A stretch of DNA of 64,000 nt from Alkaliphilus oremlandii OhILAs (GTDB taxonomy: Bacteria > Bacillota > Clostridia > Peptostreptococcales > Natronincolaceae). Under the pieces are notes generated by a model. That model saw only the letters and a list, made by a program, of their open reading frames with translations, was not told the origin of the DNA and searched no databases. Position numbers and translations under genes: made by a program. Positions 35,357-44,823 of the stretch are shown in pieces (within the stretch, counting starts at the first letter, position 1; each line of letters starts with the position of its first letter). The stretch spans positions 2,232,001-2,296,000 of the forward strand of contig NC_009922.1 in the NCBI RefSeq assembly GCF_000018325.1, read 5' to 3'.

Positions 35357-36044
35357 ACTTCGCCCATTCACTTAATTTATTCAAATCTTTGATGATGATC
35401 TTCTTCTTGTCAATATGGATGGAACCTTCTTTTTTAAATTGACTTAAGGCTCTGCTGACAGTTTCCCTAGCTGTACCAATTAAATTTGCCAACTCCTGCC
35501 GAGAAATGTCCAAATGAATCTCAATTCCTTCCGATGTTTCTTTCCCATTACTTTTAGCCAGCTTTAAAATGGTTTGGGCTGTTCGTGCATAGGTATCTCC
35601 TAAGGCCAGCTCCTTCACCTTTTGTTGAGAGTTATAAAGCTTTTTGCTGAATTCCTTTATGATATGCAATGCAATCTCTGCATTTTTTCGAATCAGTTCC
35701 TCTAAATCTTCATTCCGAATCGTTCCAATACACGCATCTTCTAAAACTTCAGCGCCAGCAGGATAAGCAACATCATTAAATAAGGCGACCTCTGCAAAAA
35801 CATCACCGTGGGAAAGAATCGCAAAAATAAGTTCCCTTCCATCCGGCGTCGTTTTATATATCTTTATTTTGCCTGATTTTATAAAGTAAAATGCCTCTCC
35901 CTTATCCCCTTCCATAAATATAATAGTACCTTTTCGCAAATTTTTCTCTATTGTAATACTATTGATTTTCTCTAAATCTTCATCGCTTAATTCTCCAAAA
36001 ACAGGGATTTTCCTCAACATAAGAATCTCTTCCTTTTTCAACAT
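35355..36044 (-). CDS. Crp/Fnr family transcriptional regulator
   Basis: 229 residues: a cyclic-nucleotide-binding-type beta barrel (about 10-125), a dimer helix, and a winged helix-turn-helix (SRQELANLIGTARETVSRAL, about 180-200). There is no N-terminal Cys cluster as in Fnr, so if it senses redox it does not use a classical [4Fe-4S] cluster. It is convergent with the DUF1858 gene, whose promoter carries a matching palindrome. Confidence 0.9.
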   Translation of the reverse strand: MLKKEEILMLRKIPVFGELSDEDLEKINSITIEKNLRKGTIIFMEGDKGEAFYFIKSGKIKIYKTTPDGRELIFAILSHGDVFAEVALFNDVAYPAGAEVLEDACIGTIRNEDLEELIRKNAEIALHIIKEFSKKLYNSQQKVKELALGDTYARTAQTILKLAKSNGKETSEGIEIHLDISRQELANLIGTARETVSRALSQFKKEGSIHIDKKKIIIKDLNKLSEWAK

Positions 36045-36095
36045 CCTACCTCCCTTAAAATTACAATCACCATGATCTCAATCCATACTATAGAA

Positions 36096-36110
36096 TGAGA
36101 ATTATTATCT
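36096..36110. promoter_or_regulatory. Fur/PerR-like box upstream of Crp/Fnr gene
   Basis: TGAGAAT-T-ATTATCT differs at two positions from the 7-1-7 Fur/PerR pattern TGATAAT-N-ATTATCA. It lies about 50 bases before the Crp/Fnr start codon. Confidence 0.3.
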
Positions 36111-36213
36111 GTTATCTATTATATCAAAATCTCCGTACAGAATATAGACCTGAACAAGAATGCTTTGTAAAAAATAGACCTTCCTTGCCTTTGTAAAATT
36201 AAAGACATTACTG

Positions 36214-36242
36214 TTGACAAAACCTGCCGATCGTAGGATAAT
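36214..36242 (+). promoter_or_regulatory. promoter of the DUF1622 gene
   Basis: A perfect TTGACA and a GATAAT -10 are spaced 17 bases apart, about 54 bases before the start codon at 36296. Confidence 0.7.
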
Positions 36243-36295
36243 GTATTTGGATTAATTATTTTGTTAAATTTACTACAACATAGGAGGAATTTAGA

Positions 36296-36697
36296 ATGTT
36301 GCATCACTTAATCGAATTGGTAGTACCTAATATCATTTATCTATTGGAGCTTTTCGGTGTATTTATCATCACACTTACCGCAATCAAATGTTTTATTCGA
36401 TATGCTATGAGAGGCTTTGATCTAAGCGATGATGTTATAAAAATCGAACTTGCAAGAGCCTTATCCTTAGGCCTTACTTTCTTATTAGGTGGAGAAATCC
36501 TATCTACAATGTTTGCTAAAGATTTAAAACAAATTTATGTAATTGTTGGTATCGTTGTAATAAGAGTAGCGATCACTTATGTACTTCATTGGGAAATCTC
36601 ATCCGATATGGACCATTGCAATTCCTTTGCAACATTAAAAGAGAGAGTTGCTTGTAGACAAGATGTTCTTCAACAAAAATTAGAAAATAAGCACTAA
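36296..36697 (+). CDS. DUF1622 family membrane protein
   Basis: 133 residues with three membrane segments (about 10-35, 60-80, 83-105), the DUF1622 pattern (GVFIITLTAIKCF, ARALSLGLTFLLGGEIL, VRVAI-like VVIRVAITYVLHWEI) and a polar C-terminus. The function is unknown. AGGAGG precedes the start. Confidence 0.8.
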   Translation: MLHHLIELVVPNIIYLLELFGVFIITLTAIKCFIRYAMRGFDLSDDVIKIELARALSLGLTFLLGGEILSTMFAKDLKQIYVIVGIVVIRVAITYVLHWEISSDMDHCNSFATLKERVACRQDVLQQKLENKH

Positions 36698-36703
36698 AAT
36701 ATA

Positions 36704-36730
36704 AAAAACCCATCTATGGATGGGTTTTTA
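36704..36730. terminator. terminator of the DUF1622 gene and the ABC permease gene
   Basis: AAAAACCCATC pairs with GATGGGTTTTT around a four-base loop. It also abuts the stop of the minus-strand permease gene. Confidence 0.85.
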
Positions 36731-37540
36731 TTTTTTTATTTTCTTTCGAATATTTTTTATTATCATCGTAAGGAATAATATGATGACCGAGGCAATAACA
36801 ATGGTTCCTCCAGGCGCTAAGTCCCCATAGAAAGATAGGAATAAGCCAATAATAACGGACCATACACCGAATCCTATGGCGTATATAAAAGTTTCCTTAA
36901 AACTCTTTGAAACCTGTAGGCTCGTAGCCACTGGGATCACCATTAAGGAGGATATTAAAAGTACACCTACGATTCGCATGGATATTGCAATGGTCATGGC
37001 AACTAAAATTGTGAAGTAGAGATTCGTGAACTTTACTGGAACGCCAGCTAGCTTTGCTGCTTCTTCATCAAATGCCATATAAAATAAAGCCTTGTAAAAG
37101 AATACAATGGAAAAAATGATGATAATTCCTAAGATTAATATGACCGTGATATCCTGATCGGAGGTCAGCCCAATGCTACCAAATAAATAGCTAAATATGG
37201 CTGCATTTGAGTTACCCAGACTGATAAATATGGTGGCTAATCCGATGCCCACAGATAGCATAATAGAAATCGATATCTCAGCATATTGCTCATATTCCTT
37301 TCGAAGCTTTTCCATAGCAAGGGCCCCTAGAACAGAAAAGCCCAGTGCCCCATAAATAGGATAGACCCCTGCTAAAATCCCTCCTGCGACCCCTGCCAAT
37401 GCTACATGGGACAAGGTATCGCCAATCATCGACATTCTTCTAAGCACCAGAAAAACACCGATGGCAGGACAGATCATCGCCACCATAATCCCTGCCAGAA
37501 AGGCCCTTTGCATAAAACCGTAGCTTAATATTTCTAACAT
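36728..37540 (-). CDS. znuB: metal ABC transporter permease (zinc/manganese type)
   Basis: 270 residues from the ATG at 37540 after AGAGGGG; upstream in-frame starts would overlap the ATPase gene. Eight or so membrane helices with ABC-3 family motifs (CPAIGVFLVLRRMSMIGDTLSHVALAGVAGG in part, and LKVVGVLLISSLM-like MRIVGVLLISSLMVIP). It forms the membrane channel of the transporter with the two upstream genes. Confidence 0.88.
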   Translation of the reverse strand: MLEILSYGFMQRAFLAGIMVAMICPAIGVFLVLRRMSMIGDTLSHVALAGVAGGILAGVYPIYGALGFSVLGALAMEKLRKEYEQYAEISISIMLSVGIGLATIFISLGNSNAAIFSYLFGSIGLTSDQDITVILILGIIIIFSIVFFYKALFYMAFDEEAAKLAGVPVKFTNLYFTILVAMTIAISMRIVGVLLISSLMVIPVATSLQVSKSFKETFIYAIGFGVWSVIIGLFLSFYGDLAPGGTIVIASVIILFLTMIIKNIRKKIKK

Positions 37541-37610
37541 AAAAATTCCCCTCTTTATCTTGATCCTTATCCCTTTGGAGCAGATAAAAATCATTCTAGT
37601 TCGTTTCGTA

Positions 37611-38357
37611 TTAATGTCTGTGATGTAGCAAACTGGAGTTGTGCCCATAAACCTCTTTAATATACTCCTGCTCATTAAATTGATCGGTGGAATGCACAAA
37701 TACACTTTTATTGCCAACACAAGCCACCCGATTGGCTCTATTGGTGATGACACCAATATCATGGGACACCATGACCAAAGTGATGCCTAATTTTTTATTT
37801 AGTCGTTCCATCAAGCTATAGAACTGTTCCTGTGATTTTACATCGACCCCAACTAAAGGCTCGTCCATAAAAATAATTTCAGGATTACTGACGAGAGCAC
37901 GTGCAATAAAAACTCTTTGTTGCTGCCCTCCAGAAAGATTGCCGATCAGCTGTTTTTCATAGTCCAGCATGTCCACAACCGCTAAGGCTTTTTTGACCTT
38001 TTCTCGATCTTCCTTGCTGGTAAACTTTAAAATCCCCTTTTTACTATACAAATTGGCGCCTACGATCTCTTCCACCGTTGCGGGAAAAGCAGAATTAAAG
38101 TCTCGCACCCTTTGGGATATATAACCGATCCTTCCCCAACCATTAAAATCCTCAATGGTAGAATCTAATAAAGTAATGCTACCCTTTTGCGGTTTTAAGA
38201 TTCCTAGCATAATTTTGAGTAAAGTGCTTTTAGCGGAACCATTGGGGCCTACGATTCCTAAAAAATCCCCCTTATACAGTGTCAAATTGATCTCTTCCAA
38301 TATATATTTTTCATTATAGCCAAAAAATACATCCTTTACTTCTAAAACCTTTTCCAT
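37611..38357 (-). CDS. znuC: metal ABC transporter ATPase
   Basis: 248 residues with Walker A GPNGSAKSTLLK (an Ala replaces the more usual Gly), Q-loop, signature LSGGQQQR and Walker B EIIFMDEPLVGVD. The start codon is directly adjacent to the stop of the substrate-binding gene, indicating translational coupling. Confidence 0.93.
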   Translation of the reverse strand: MEKVLEVKDVFFGYNEKYILEEINLTLYKGDFLGIVGPNGSAKSTLLKIMLGILKPQKGSITLLDSTIEDFNGWGRIGYISQRVRDFNSAFPATVEEIVGANLYSKKGILKFTSKEDREKVKKALAVVDMLDYEKQLIGNLSGGQQQRVFIARALVSNPEIIFMDEPLVGVDVKSQEQFYSLMERLNKKLGITLVMVSHDIGVITNRANRVACVGNKSVFVHSTDQFNEQEYIKEVYGHNSSLLHHRH

Positions 38358-39356
38358 TTAATCCACCAGAGCTTTCTTCAATGTTTCTAAATTCTGATAC
38401 ATAATGGAGATATAGCCATCCCCATTGTTCTTTTGTTCCTCTGTTAATCCTTCGATGTTATACAGCGTCAATACCTGAAGCCCTGCTTCATTGGCTAAAA
38501 CCTCTGCAGTTTTCACATTTGCTAAAGCCTCAAAGAATATATACTTTATATCATGCTCTTTCGCTAGCTTCGTAAGCTCTGCAAGTCTTTTAGGACTTGG
38601 CTCTGCATTTGGAGAAATACCTGCAACTGCAATTTCTTCGATATTGTATCGTTTCGCTAAGTAACCGAAGGCGGAATGGGAAACGATTATTTTTCTATTG
38701 GTGGCATCCTTTAATTCTTCTATAAATTGATCGTTTAATTTTTCTAATTCCTCTTTAAATCTACTATAATTTTCTTCATAGATGGGTTGATGATCTGGAT
38801 CCATATCCACAAAGGCCTCTTTAATCGCCTCTGAAATCTGGATTGCATTCACAGGATCCACCCATATATGTGGATCATATAGACCATGCTTATGGTCTTC
38901 TTCGTGGTCGTGGTCATGGTCATCATCCTCGTGATCATAATCCTCCCCATGATGTTCTTCACCGAGGGTTAGAAGCTCTACGCTTTTACTTGCATCGATT
39001 ACTTTGATATCCTTTCCCTTCAACAGCACCAAAACCTTTTCTACCCAAGGTTCCATATCCAGTCCATTATAAATAAAAATATCTGCACGCTCCAAATCTG
39101 CGATGGTTTTTGGCGAAGGATCAAAGCTATGAGGCTCTGTACCTGCAGGTACAATGGTGGTTATTTTTACATAGTCTCCACCGATTTCCTTTGCAAAATC
39201 ATAGTAAGGATAAAAGCTAGCAAATACCTGGATTACTTTCTGACTGTCTTTTTCTCCATCAACAGTTTCTAATGGTTTTTCTTGATTGGTACATCCTACT
39301 ACAGATAGAAACAATATCATCATCAAAATATGTAATTTTATCCATCGGTTTTTCAT
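38358..39356 (-). CDS. znuA: zinc/manganese ABC transporter substrate-binding lipoprotein
   Basis: 332 residues with lipobox VVGC. The cluster A-I fold has metal ligands in GTEPHSFDPSPK, DPHIWVDP and the C-terminal region. A His/Asp/Glu-rich loop (about 125-150, DHDHDHEEDHKHG) as in zinc-specific ZnuA favours zinc. The start at 39356 follows GGAGG; a longer frame to 39452 is rejected. It is the first gene of a znuA-znuC-znuB operon. Confidence 0.9.
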   Translation of the reverse strand: MKNRWIKLHILMMILFLSVVGCTNQEKPLETVDGEKDSQKVIQVFASFYPYYDFAKEIGGDYVKITTIVPAGTEPHSFDPSPKTIADLERADIFIYNGLDMEPWVEKVLVLLKGKDIKVIDASKSVELLTLGEEHHGEDYDHEDDDHDHDHEEDHKHGLYDPHIWVDPVNAIQISEAIKEAFVDMDPDHQPIYEENYSRFKEELEKLNDQFIEELKDATNRKIIVSHSAFGYLAKRYNIEEIAVAGISPNAEPSPKRLAELTKLAKEHDIKYIFFEALANVKTAEVLANEAGLQVLTLYNIEGLTEEQKNNGDGYISIMYQNLETLKKALVD

Positions 39357-39481
39357 TTTATACCTCCAAAAATTTGATCGTATTTTGCCTCCATATTGAT
39401 TATATCCCTTTTGCTTTATAATTAAAATAAAATTGTTTATTTCCACGGCCAAATTTTATAGTTTATTTAATTTTACATACC

Positions 39482-39507
39482 AAAAAAAGCAGACTGGCTG
39501 CTTTTTT
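39482..39507 (-). terminator. intrinsic terminator of tatC transcript
   Basis: AAAAAAGCAG pairs with CTGCTTTTTT around a five-base loop, just past the tatC stop codon. Confidence 0.8.
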
Positions 39508-39514
39508 GTGTTTA

Positions 39515-40240
39515 TTATGCATCTATTTTCTTTCTTTTATAAATCATATTGGCAATTACAATACTGAACTCATACAGAACAATCATTGGTAACGCCATCA
39601 TGGACTGAGAGACAACATCCGGCGGTGTTAAAATAGCTGAAACGACAAAGATCCCCAATATAACCATCTTTCTATGCTTCTTAAATGTAGCTGGTGTCGC
39701 TAATCCCAATTGCGTTAAGAGGATTACGATTAAAGGCAACTCAAATACCACACCGAATGAAATTAGGATAGAGCTAATATAGCTGATATAATTAGCAAAA
39801 GAAAATAGGGGTTCAATGCCATTGACCGTCATTTTAACAAAAAACTGAATCGTCATTGGAATAATGATAAAGTATGCAAATACAACACCCATCACTAAGA
39901 ACACAATCCCCATAAACATGGCAAAAAGCACGTATCTTTGTTCTTTTTCCTTCAAACCGGGCCGAATAAACATCCATATTTGAAATAAAACGATGGGGGC
40001 TGAAACCACAATTCCCACGACTAAGGAAATTTTAATATACGAAATAAAAAGTTCTGGTGGACTTAGATAGATAAATTCCAACCCATCTGCTGGCCTTACA
40101 AGAATTTCTATAATTTTATCTACATAATTATAACTTGCCAAGCTGCCTGCAATAATGGCAATTGCAGCGATGATTAATCTCTTTCTCAGTTCTCCCAGAT
40201 GTTCTACTATGGTTAAACGCAAGTCGTTATCTGCCATCAT
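39515..40240 (-). CDS. tatC: twin-arginine translocase subunit TatC
   Basis: 241 residues with six membrane helices and the TatC N-terminal signature HLGELRKRL, the periplasmic-side PGLKEKEQRY and FELPLI. It binds RR signal peptides and exports folded proteins. It heads the pterin-enzyme region; the partner tatA is 11 kb away at 51345. The gene starts eight bases after the stop of the molybdopterin-binding gene, so the two are co-transcribed. Confidence 0.95.
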   Translation of the reverse strand: MMADNDLRLTIVEHLGELRKRLIIAAIAIIAGSLASYNYVDKIIEILVRPADGLEFIYLSPPELFISYIKISLVVGIVVSAPIVLFQIWMFIRPGLKEKEQRYVLFAMFMGIVFLVMGVVFAYFIIIPMTIQFFVKMTVNGIEPLFSFANYISYISSILISFGVVFELPLIVILLTQLGLATPATFKKHRKMVILGIFVVSAILTPPDVVSQSMMALPMIVLYEFSIVIANMIYKRKKIDA

Positions 40241-40248
40241 TACCCCTC

Positions 40249-41271
40249 CTAGTATTTACCAAAATGGCAATTTGGAAAAGTGCACACTTTACACTTTAAG
40301 CATTGTCCGCCATATCCCATCCTCGTAATGTCCCGTCTTACAATTTCTTCTCCTGCCAGAACCCTCGGCAATAAAATGTCGAATCCTGTAGTAGAAGCAT
40401 ACATCACACACCCAGGAAGGCCGAATACTGGAATTCCTTCTAAATAACCAAAAAGCAGCATGGCTCCTGGTAATACAGGGGTTCCATAGGAAATAATATT
40501 GGCACCGGTAGCTTTAATAGCACCAGGCGTCTTATCGTCTGGATCTACGGACATTCCACCTGTAACGATGATCAGCTCTGCACCTTTTTCCTTCCATTCT
40601 AAAACAGCTTCTTTAATGGTCTCCAGCTCATCTGGAACGATGGTTTTAAAACTGACCGTTGTTCCGAAGGCTAACAGTTTTTTCTCAATTACTGGCCCGA
40701 ATTTATCTTCAATTCTTCCTTTATAGACTTCGCTGCCCGTTACAACTAAACCCGTCTTTAATTCTTTGTAGGGCTTTACCTCAAATATCGGCCCGCTCTC
40801 CTTTAAGATTCTTTCTGCTGCTTCTATTTGATCCCGTTTTATAGTAAGGGGGATGACTCTACATCCTCCGATCAATCCACCTTCCTCAATGGGCATATTA
40901 CCATGAATGGTGGCTAAAGAAATATCGCCCAAATCATTGATTTCATCCAAAATTTCTCGATTGATCTTCAATAAGCCCTTATACTTTGCCTTTATATCGC
41001 ACTTTCCTTCTTTCGGCTCTGTAAACGCCACACCTTCACCACAAAGTAAATTGGCTAAAATAAGAGCAGCCTCTTCTTCGTGAACTTCATCTTCACCTAA
41101 TTCAAATATATAAATGTGTTCTTTTCCTATTCTGAGTAATCTTTCTACATCACTTTCCTTAATCACGTGACCCTTTTTAAAGGCTACCCCTTTAAACTCA
41201 CCTGGTATAATTTCAGTAATATCATGACCTAGGACCATACCAATCGCTTCTTCTGTTTGTACCACTTTCAT
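40249..41271 (-). CDS. molybdopterin-binding (MoaB/MogA/MoeA-like) protein with Cys-rich tail
   Basis: 340 residues. The core (about 170-320) is the molybdopterin-binding fold: TGLVVTGSEVYKGRIEDKFG, IIVTGGMSVDPDD and GIPVFGLPGCV. The N-terminal 150 residues lack the full MoeA domain set. The C-terminus ends in CLKCKVCTFPNCHFGKY, a possible metal site. It likely takes part in Mo/W pterin cofactor maturation or sensing. It lies in a run with the polyferredoxin upstream and tatC downstream. Confidence 0.82.
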   Translation of the reverse strand: MKVVQTEEAIGMVLGHDITEIIPGEFKGVAFKKGHVIKESDVERLLRIGKEHIYIFELGEDEVHEEEAALILANLLCGEGVAFTEPKEGKCDIKAKYKGLLKINREILDEINDLGDISLATIHGNMPIEEGGLIGGCRVIPLTIKRDQIEAAERILKESGPIFEVKPYKELKTGLVVTGSEVYKGRIEDKFGPVIEKKLLAFGTTVSFKTIVPDELETIKEAVLEWKEKGAELIIVTGGMSVDPDDKTPGAIKATGANIISYGTPVLPGAMLLFGYLEGIPVFGLPGCVMYASTTGFDILLPRVLAGEEIVRRDITRMGYGGQCLKCKVCTFPNCHFGKY

Positions 41272-41317
41272 CTTCTCACCTCATTTAAATAATTACAATC
41301 CAACCTTATGAAATTAA

Positions 41318-42406
41318 TTAATTTGAAGCCAGCTTTTTTCTCAGAGCTTCTTTTTTATTGCATATAGGACATTCTTTTTCACCTTGAACAGCAACAAAAT
41401 CCTTGTGACACAAGGAACATTCCGTTAAACTGATTTGTTTTTTTAAGTGATATCGATTGATATCACCTGATCGCAGGTCGTCTCCCTCAATGGCTTTTTT
41501 AGAACAAGATTCTATACACTTTCTGCATTGATAACATTTCCCGGCATGGTGGTACAGCTTTAATGTTCCATCCTCTTTCTCAAGGCTCCAAGCCTTATTT
41601 GGACAGGCAGATTGACACTGTCCGCAGCCATTGCACTGTTCATTTATCCGCCAAGTACTCAATAAAGAACCTGTTGGAATGGTATTTTCTTTTTGTATAT
41701 CTGCTATACTGCTGATCTTATGAAGCAAAATCTTTCTTATAGGCAGATAGCTCTCTTTTTCGCTGATAATCGTATCCATTGCTTGTGTTGCAATATTTGT
41801 AGATTCTTTTCGAAAGATAGAAAACAAATCTCTCCTTGACATAGTTTTCCCTGTTAAATGATTGAGACTATTTTCATTCGTAATCACTTCATATTTGGGA
41901 TGAAGGCCTAAAGAACTTACAAAGTTGTCCGCTTTCGTTAATGATTCATAAAATAATAAATTATTATGCTTTGCAATACTACAATTTTTACAGCTACTTA
42001 AATTAAATTGATACATTTTATCCTTCTGCATAAGAAATAAAATAGCCAACAATTCTGGATGAAAAGCATGCAAACAGGTCAATTTTGTTGCTCCTGCGCC
42101 GCCTTTTATAGAGCAGGAGAATACCATGTCCTCTTGGCCATCGGCTACTCGGAGAATACTCTCTTCCCCTAACTTTTTCATCTGGATCGCTTGAGTTGGA
42201 CATACAGCCTTACAAAGACCGCAGCCTATACAAAGATTTTCATCCATACTAATTTTCCCAGAATTTAGAAGCATGGCATCCTTTGGACAAATATCTCGAC
42301 ATTTTGTACAAGGGTCCATTGAGGAGCAATTTAAAAGACATCGTTCTTGAAGTATATTGGGGTAACTATCTTCAGTTAATTTTTCTAATATATAATCTAT
42401 CAACAT
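41318..42406 (-). CDS. multi-[4Fe-4S] ferredoxin-like protein
   Basis: 362 residues from the ATG at 42406, six bases after GAGGGGTG. Two N-terminal ferredoxin motifs (CTKCRDICP; CIGCGLCKAVCP), a middle domain with further Cys (SCKNCS), two more ferredoxin motifs (CNGCGQCQSACP; CYQCRKCIESC) and a terminal zinc-ribbon-like pair (CSLC...CPIC). No signal peptide, so it is cytosolic. It probably carries electrons for the neighbouring pterin enzymes. No enzymatic domain is recognised. Confidence 0.8.
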   Translation of the reverse strand: MLIDYILEKLTEDSYPNILQERCLLNCSSMDPCTKCRDICPKDAMLLNSGKISMDENLCIGCGLCKAVCPTQAIQMKKLGEESILRVADGQEDMVFSCSIKGGAGATKLTCLHAFHPELLAILFLMQKDKMYQFNLSSCKNCSIAKHNNLLFYESLTKADNFVSSLGLHPKYEVITNENSLNHLTGKTMSRRDLFSIFRKESTNIATQAMDTIISEKESYLPIRKILLHKISSIADIQKENTIPTGSLLSTWRINEQCNGCGQCQSACPNKAWSLEKEDGTLKLYHHAGKCYQCRKCIESCSKKAIEGDDLRSGDINRYHLKKQISLTECSLCHKDFVAVQGEKECPICNKKEALRKKLASN

Positions 42407-42590
42407 TATATGCACCCCTCTTTAAAAATAAAAAATTAGATATTTTGATTGTATATTATGATTTCTCTCTATTTCATAATAGAACAAAATAATCACTTTG
42501 TCAATTTTTTATCGATTCAATTTTAGGTAATATTAATTATTATTTAATATTTTATATTTAAATGAATACTGCATCCTCTTTTACACAAAA

Positions 42591-42619
42591 ATGTAGAAGA
42601 GCCTTAGACTCTTCTACAT
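42591..42619 (-). terminator. intrinsic terminator of first YdhV-type gene
   Basis: ATGTAGAAGAG pairs with CTCTTCTACAT around a seven-base loop. A T-run follows on the minus strand, 29 bases after the stop. Confidence 0.85.
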
Positions 42620-42647
42620 CTTTATATTGATTGAATTAAGGTTTTAT

Positions 42648-44750
42648 TTATTTAGGAAGTAAGTTTAGTTTTTCTAACTCATCCGCTACATCTTTTAGAT
42701 TTAATCTTTCTAGACAAGCTCTTGTAGGTGCTCCTGTCTTCTCATCCCATCCGTATTCCTTATATAGCATTGTTAAAGCTAATTGCATATCGTCTCTATC
42801 CATGATTACTGTTCCCTCTGTGAATGGTTTTGCATCTGGATTCTTAAGATCTACAAATGCCCACTCAGGAATTGTATCATGCTCGTTACGCATATCTACA
42901 GTGTTCATATTTTTTACAGTTAATGCTCTATGAAGTGTAGAAATTCTTTCTGCAGCAAAATCTAATTCATCTTCAGTAGTTTCGATTCCTGTTGCTAAAC
43001 TGAAGAACTTAGCTTCTAACGCTGTATCTCCTCTGTAGTTTCTTTCCTTAGAAGGAGAAGCTGTCATTGGCCATACCCAGTTACATAATGTAATAGAGTC
43101 GTGTAAGAAGTTTCTATCTACGGACCATTTTGCAAATTTTGCTTTGTATTCGTTCATTGGTGTATAGTTTGCCTTTGGATCTAATGCGTCTCCAGAACCG
43201 AATTTCTCAGCTAAAATATCTTTTAAGATTTCAATTGGAAGTCCATTATCCAATAAGTTCATATGTGTATGAGAGTTGGCATCTCTATTGAACATGATGT
43301 TTACAAGAACTCCTACCTGAGCACCAGCCTCATTACTGTGATGTTTAGGGAATGCCATTTTAGACCAAACGTTATTTCCATAGTTATCCCAGTAATCGTT
43401 TCCTAATTTCCATTCTTTTGCCATCCAATATGGACCTTGTGCTACTTTCCAGAACTCTCCTTCTTTTAGAGCGATTCTTCTGTAGAACTCTAATAAGAAC
43501 TCAGGATCTCCAGATTCAGCTAAATCCCATCGAATGCTATCGTATTCTTCTTTTGGAAGAACTTCTTTAAATTTACCAGTAGTCAGCATATATCTAAAGT
43601 CTCTTCCTAACTGACCGTAGTTACTCCAGATACCGTAATCATCTGCAAGTCTTGAACCTAAGCTCTTGATGATCAATTCTTGCTCTGTACCTTGCCAGTT
43701 TACGTTCATAACTGTACCAGGGTTGATGAATCCAATACATGTGCTGGTTGCATACGGTGTTAAGCCATATTTCTCAAGCTCAGGCACTTTTAAGTTGGAT
43801 TGGCAACGGATTGGACAAGAATGGCATCCACCCATTTTAATTGTTCTTTCTTCTGCTACTGCACCTAAGTCGAAGATCGCCTTTTGTGTACGAAGTCCAA
43901 CTCTATTTGGATCTCCTACTGGACATTCTCCAGTTTCTACTGGTGGCTCAGCTGCTCCCCAGAATAATCCTGGTTGTCCTGTCCAACGGCTTCCTGTCCA
44001 GTGGTACTCTGCCCATGGCTGAGGTGTACTTGGAACAACGTGTTGGTTGTTAGAACCGATGATCTCTGTCATCATAAATCTATTTAATTTTAACCATTCC
44101 TGTGCTTTACCTTCTGCAATTTTAACAGATCCAGTTCCTCTAATACCGATTGCTTTTAATTTCTTAGAACCGAACACTCCACCGTGTCCACCAGCAGAGT
44201 GGTTTACAGTGTTTACGAAAGAAGATAGGTTGATTAAGTTTTCTCCAGCTTGACCAATTGCTCCGATACAAGCTTCTTTTCCTAGAACATCATGTAATGT
44301 CTTTTCTGTTTCAACAGTTCCTTTACCCCATAAATGGCTAGCATCTTCAATGGATACCTTATCATCATCAATTTTTAACCATACTGGTGTTTGAGATGCT
44401 CCTTCAACAATGATACCATCCCATCCTGCAAATTTTAGGATTGGTCCAAAGTTTCCACCCATATGGCTATCTGTTACAGCATGATATGGGTTTGTTGGTG
44501 CAAGTGAAGTAATATTTGTTCTACCACTACAAGGTACACCAGCACCTGTAAAAGGTCCAACGGCAATTACAATTTTATTTGCTTCATCAAAAGCTTTTGT
44601 TCCTTGTGGTACTTCGTCAAATATAACTTTATATCCGATTCCTGCTCCACCGATTAATTCTTTATATTTCATAGTATCTTCTGTAGATATAGTTTTTGTA
44701 GTTAAATTTACTCTTAACAGTTTTCCTGTCCAGCCAGTAACATTAGACAT
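42648..44750 (-). CDS. ydhV: YdhV-type tungsten/molybdenum pterin oxidoreductase (AOR family), copy 1
   Basis: 700 residues from the ATG at 44750 after GGGAGGAATCATA. It is an AOR-family protein closest, by recall, to E. coli YdhV, not to archaeal AOR: WTGKLLRVNLTT at the start, SHMGGNFGP, IGQAGENL, the cluster motif GCHSCPIRCQS (CxxCxxxC), LCNWVWPM and an ending LNLLPK. It binds a W- or Mo-bis-pterin and one [4Fe-4S] cluster. It has no signal peptide of its own; the ferredoxin encoded directly upstream has a Tat signal and might carry it out of the cell. The substrate is unknown for this subfamily. Confidence 0.88.
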   Translation of the reverse strand: MSNVTGWTGKLLRVNLTTKTISTEDTMKYKELIGGAGIGYKVIFDEVPQGTKAFDEANKIVIAVGPFTGAGVPCSGRTNITSLAPTNPYHAVTDSHMGGNFGPILKFAGWDGIIVEGASQTPVWLKIDDDKVSIEDASHLWGKGTVETEKTLHDVLGKEACIGAIGQAGENLINLSSFVNTVNHSAGGHGGVFGSKKLKAIGIRGTGSVKIAEGKAQEWLKLNRFMMTEIIGSNNQHVVPSTPQPWAEYHWTGSRWTGQPGLFWGAAEPPVETGECPVGDPNRVGLRTQKAIFDLGAVAEERTIKMGGCHSCPIRCQSNLKVPELEKYGLTPYATSTCIGFINPGTVMNVNWQGTEQELIIKSLGSRLADDYGIWSNYGQLGRDFRYMLTTGKFKEVLPKEEYDSIRWDLAESGDPEFLLEFYRRIALKEGEFWKVAQGPYWMAKEWKLGNDYWDNYGNNVWSKMAFPKHHSNEAGAQVGVLVNIMFNRDANSHTHMNLLDNGLPIEILKDILAEKFGSGDALDPKANYTPMNEYKAKFAKWSVDRNFLHDSITLCNWVWPMTASPSKERNYRGDTALEAKFFSLATGIETTEDELDFAAERISTLHRALTVKNMNTVDMRNEHDTIPEWAFVDLKNPDAKPFTEGTVIMDRDDMQLALTMLYKEYGWDEKTGAPTRACLERLNLKDVADELEKLNLLPK

Positions 44751-44823
44751 TATGATTCCTCCCGTTCTTATAAAAATAATCACTTCATTTTTAAACCAAA
44801 TTCCTATTTAACAATTGAGCAAA

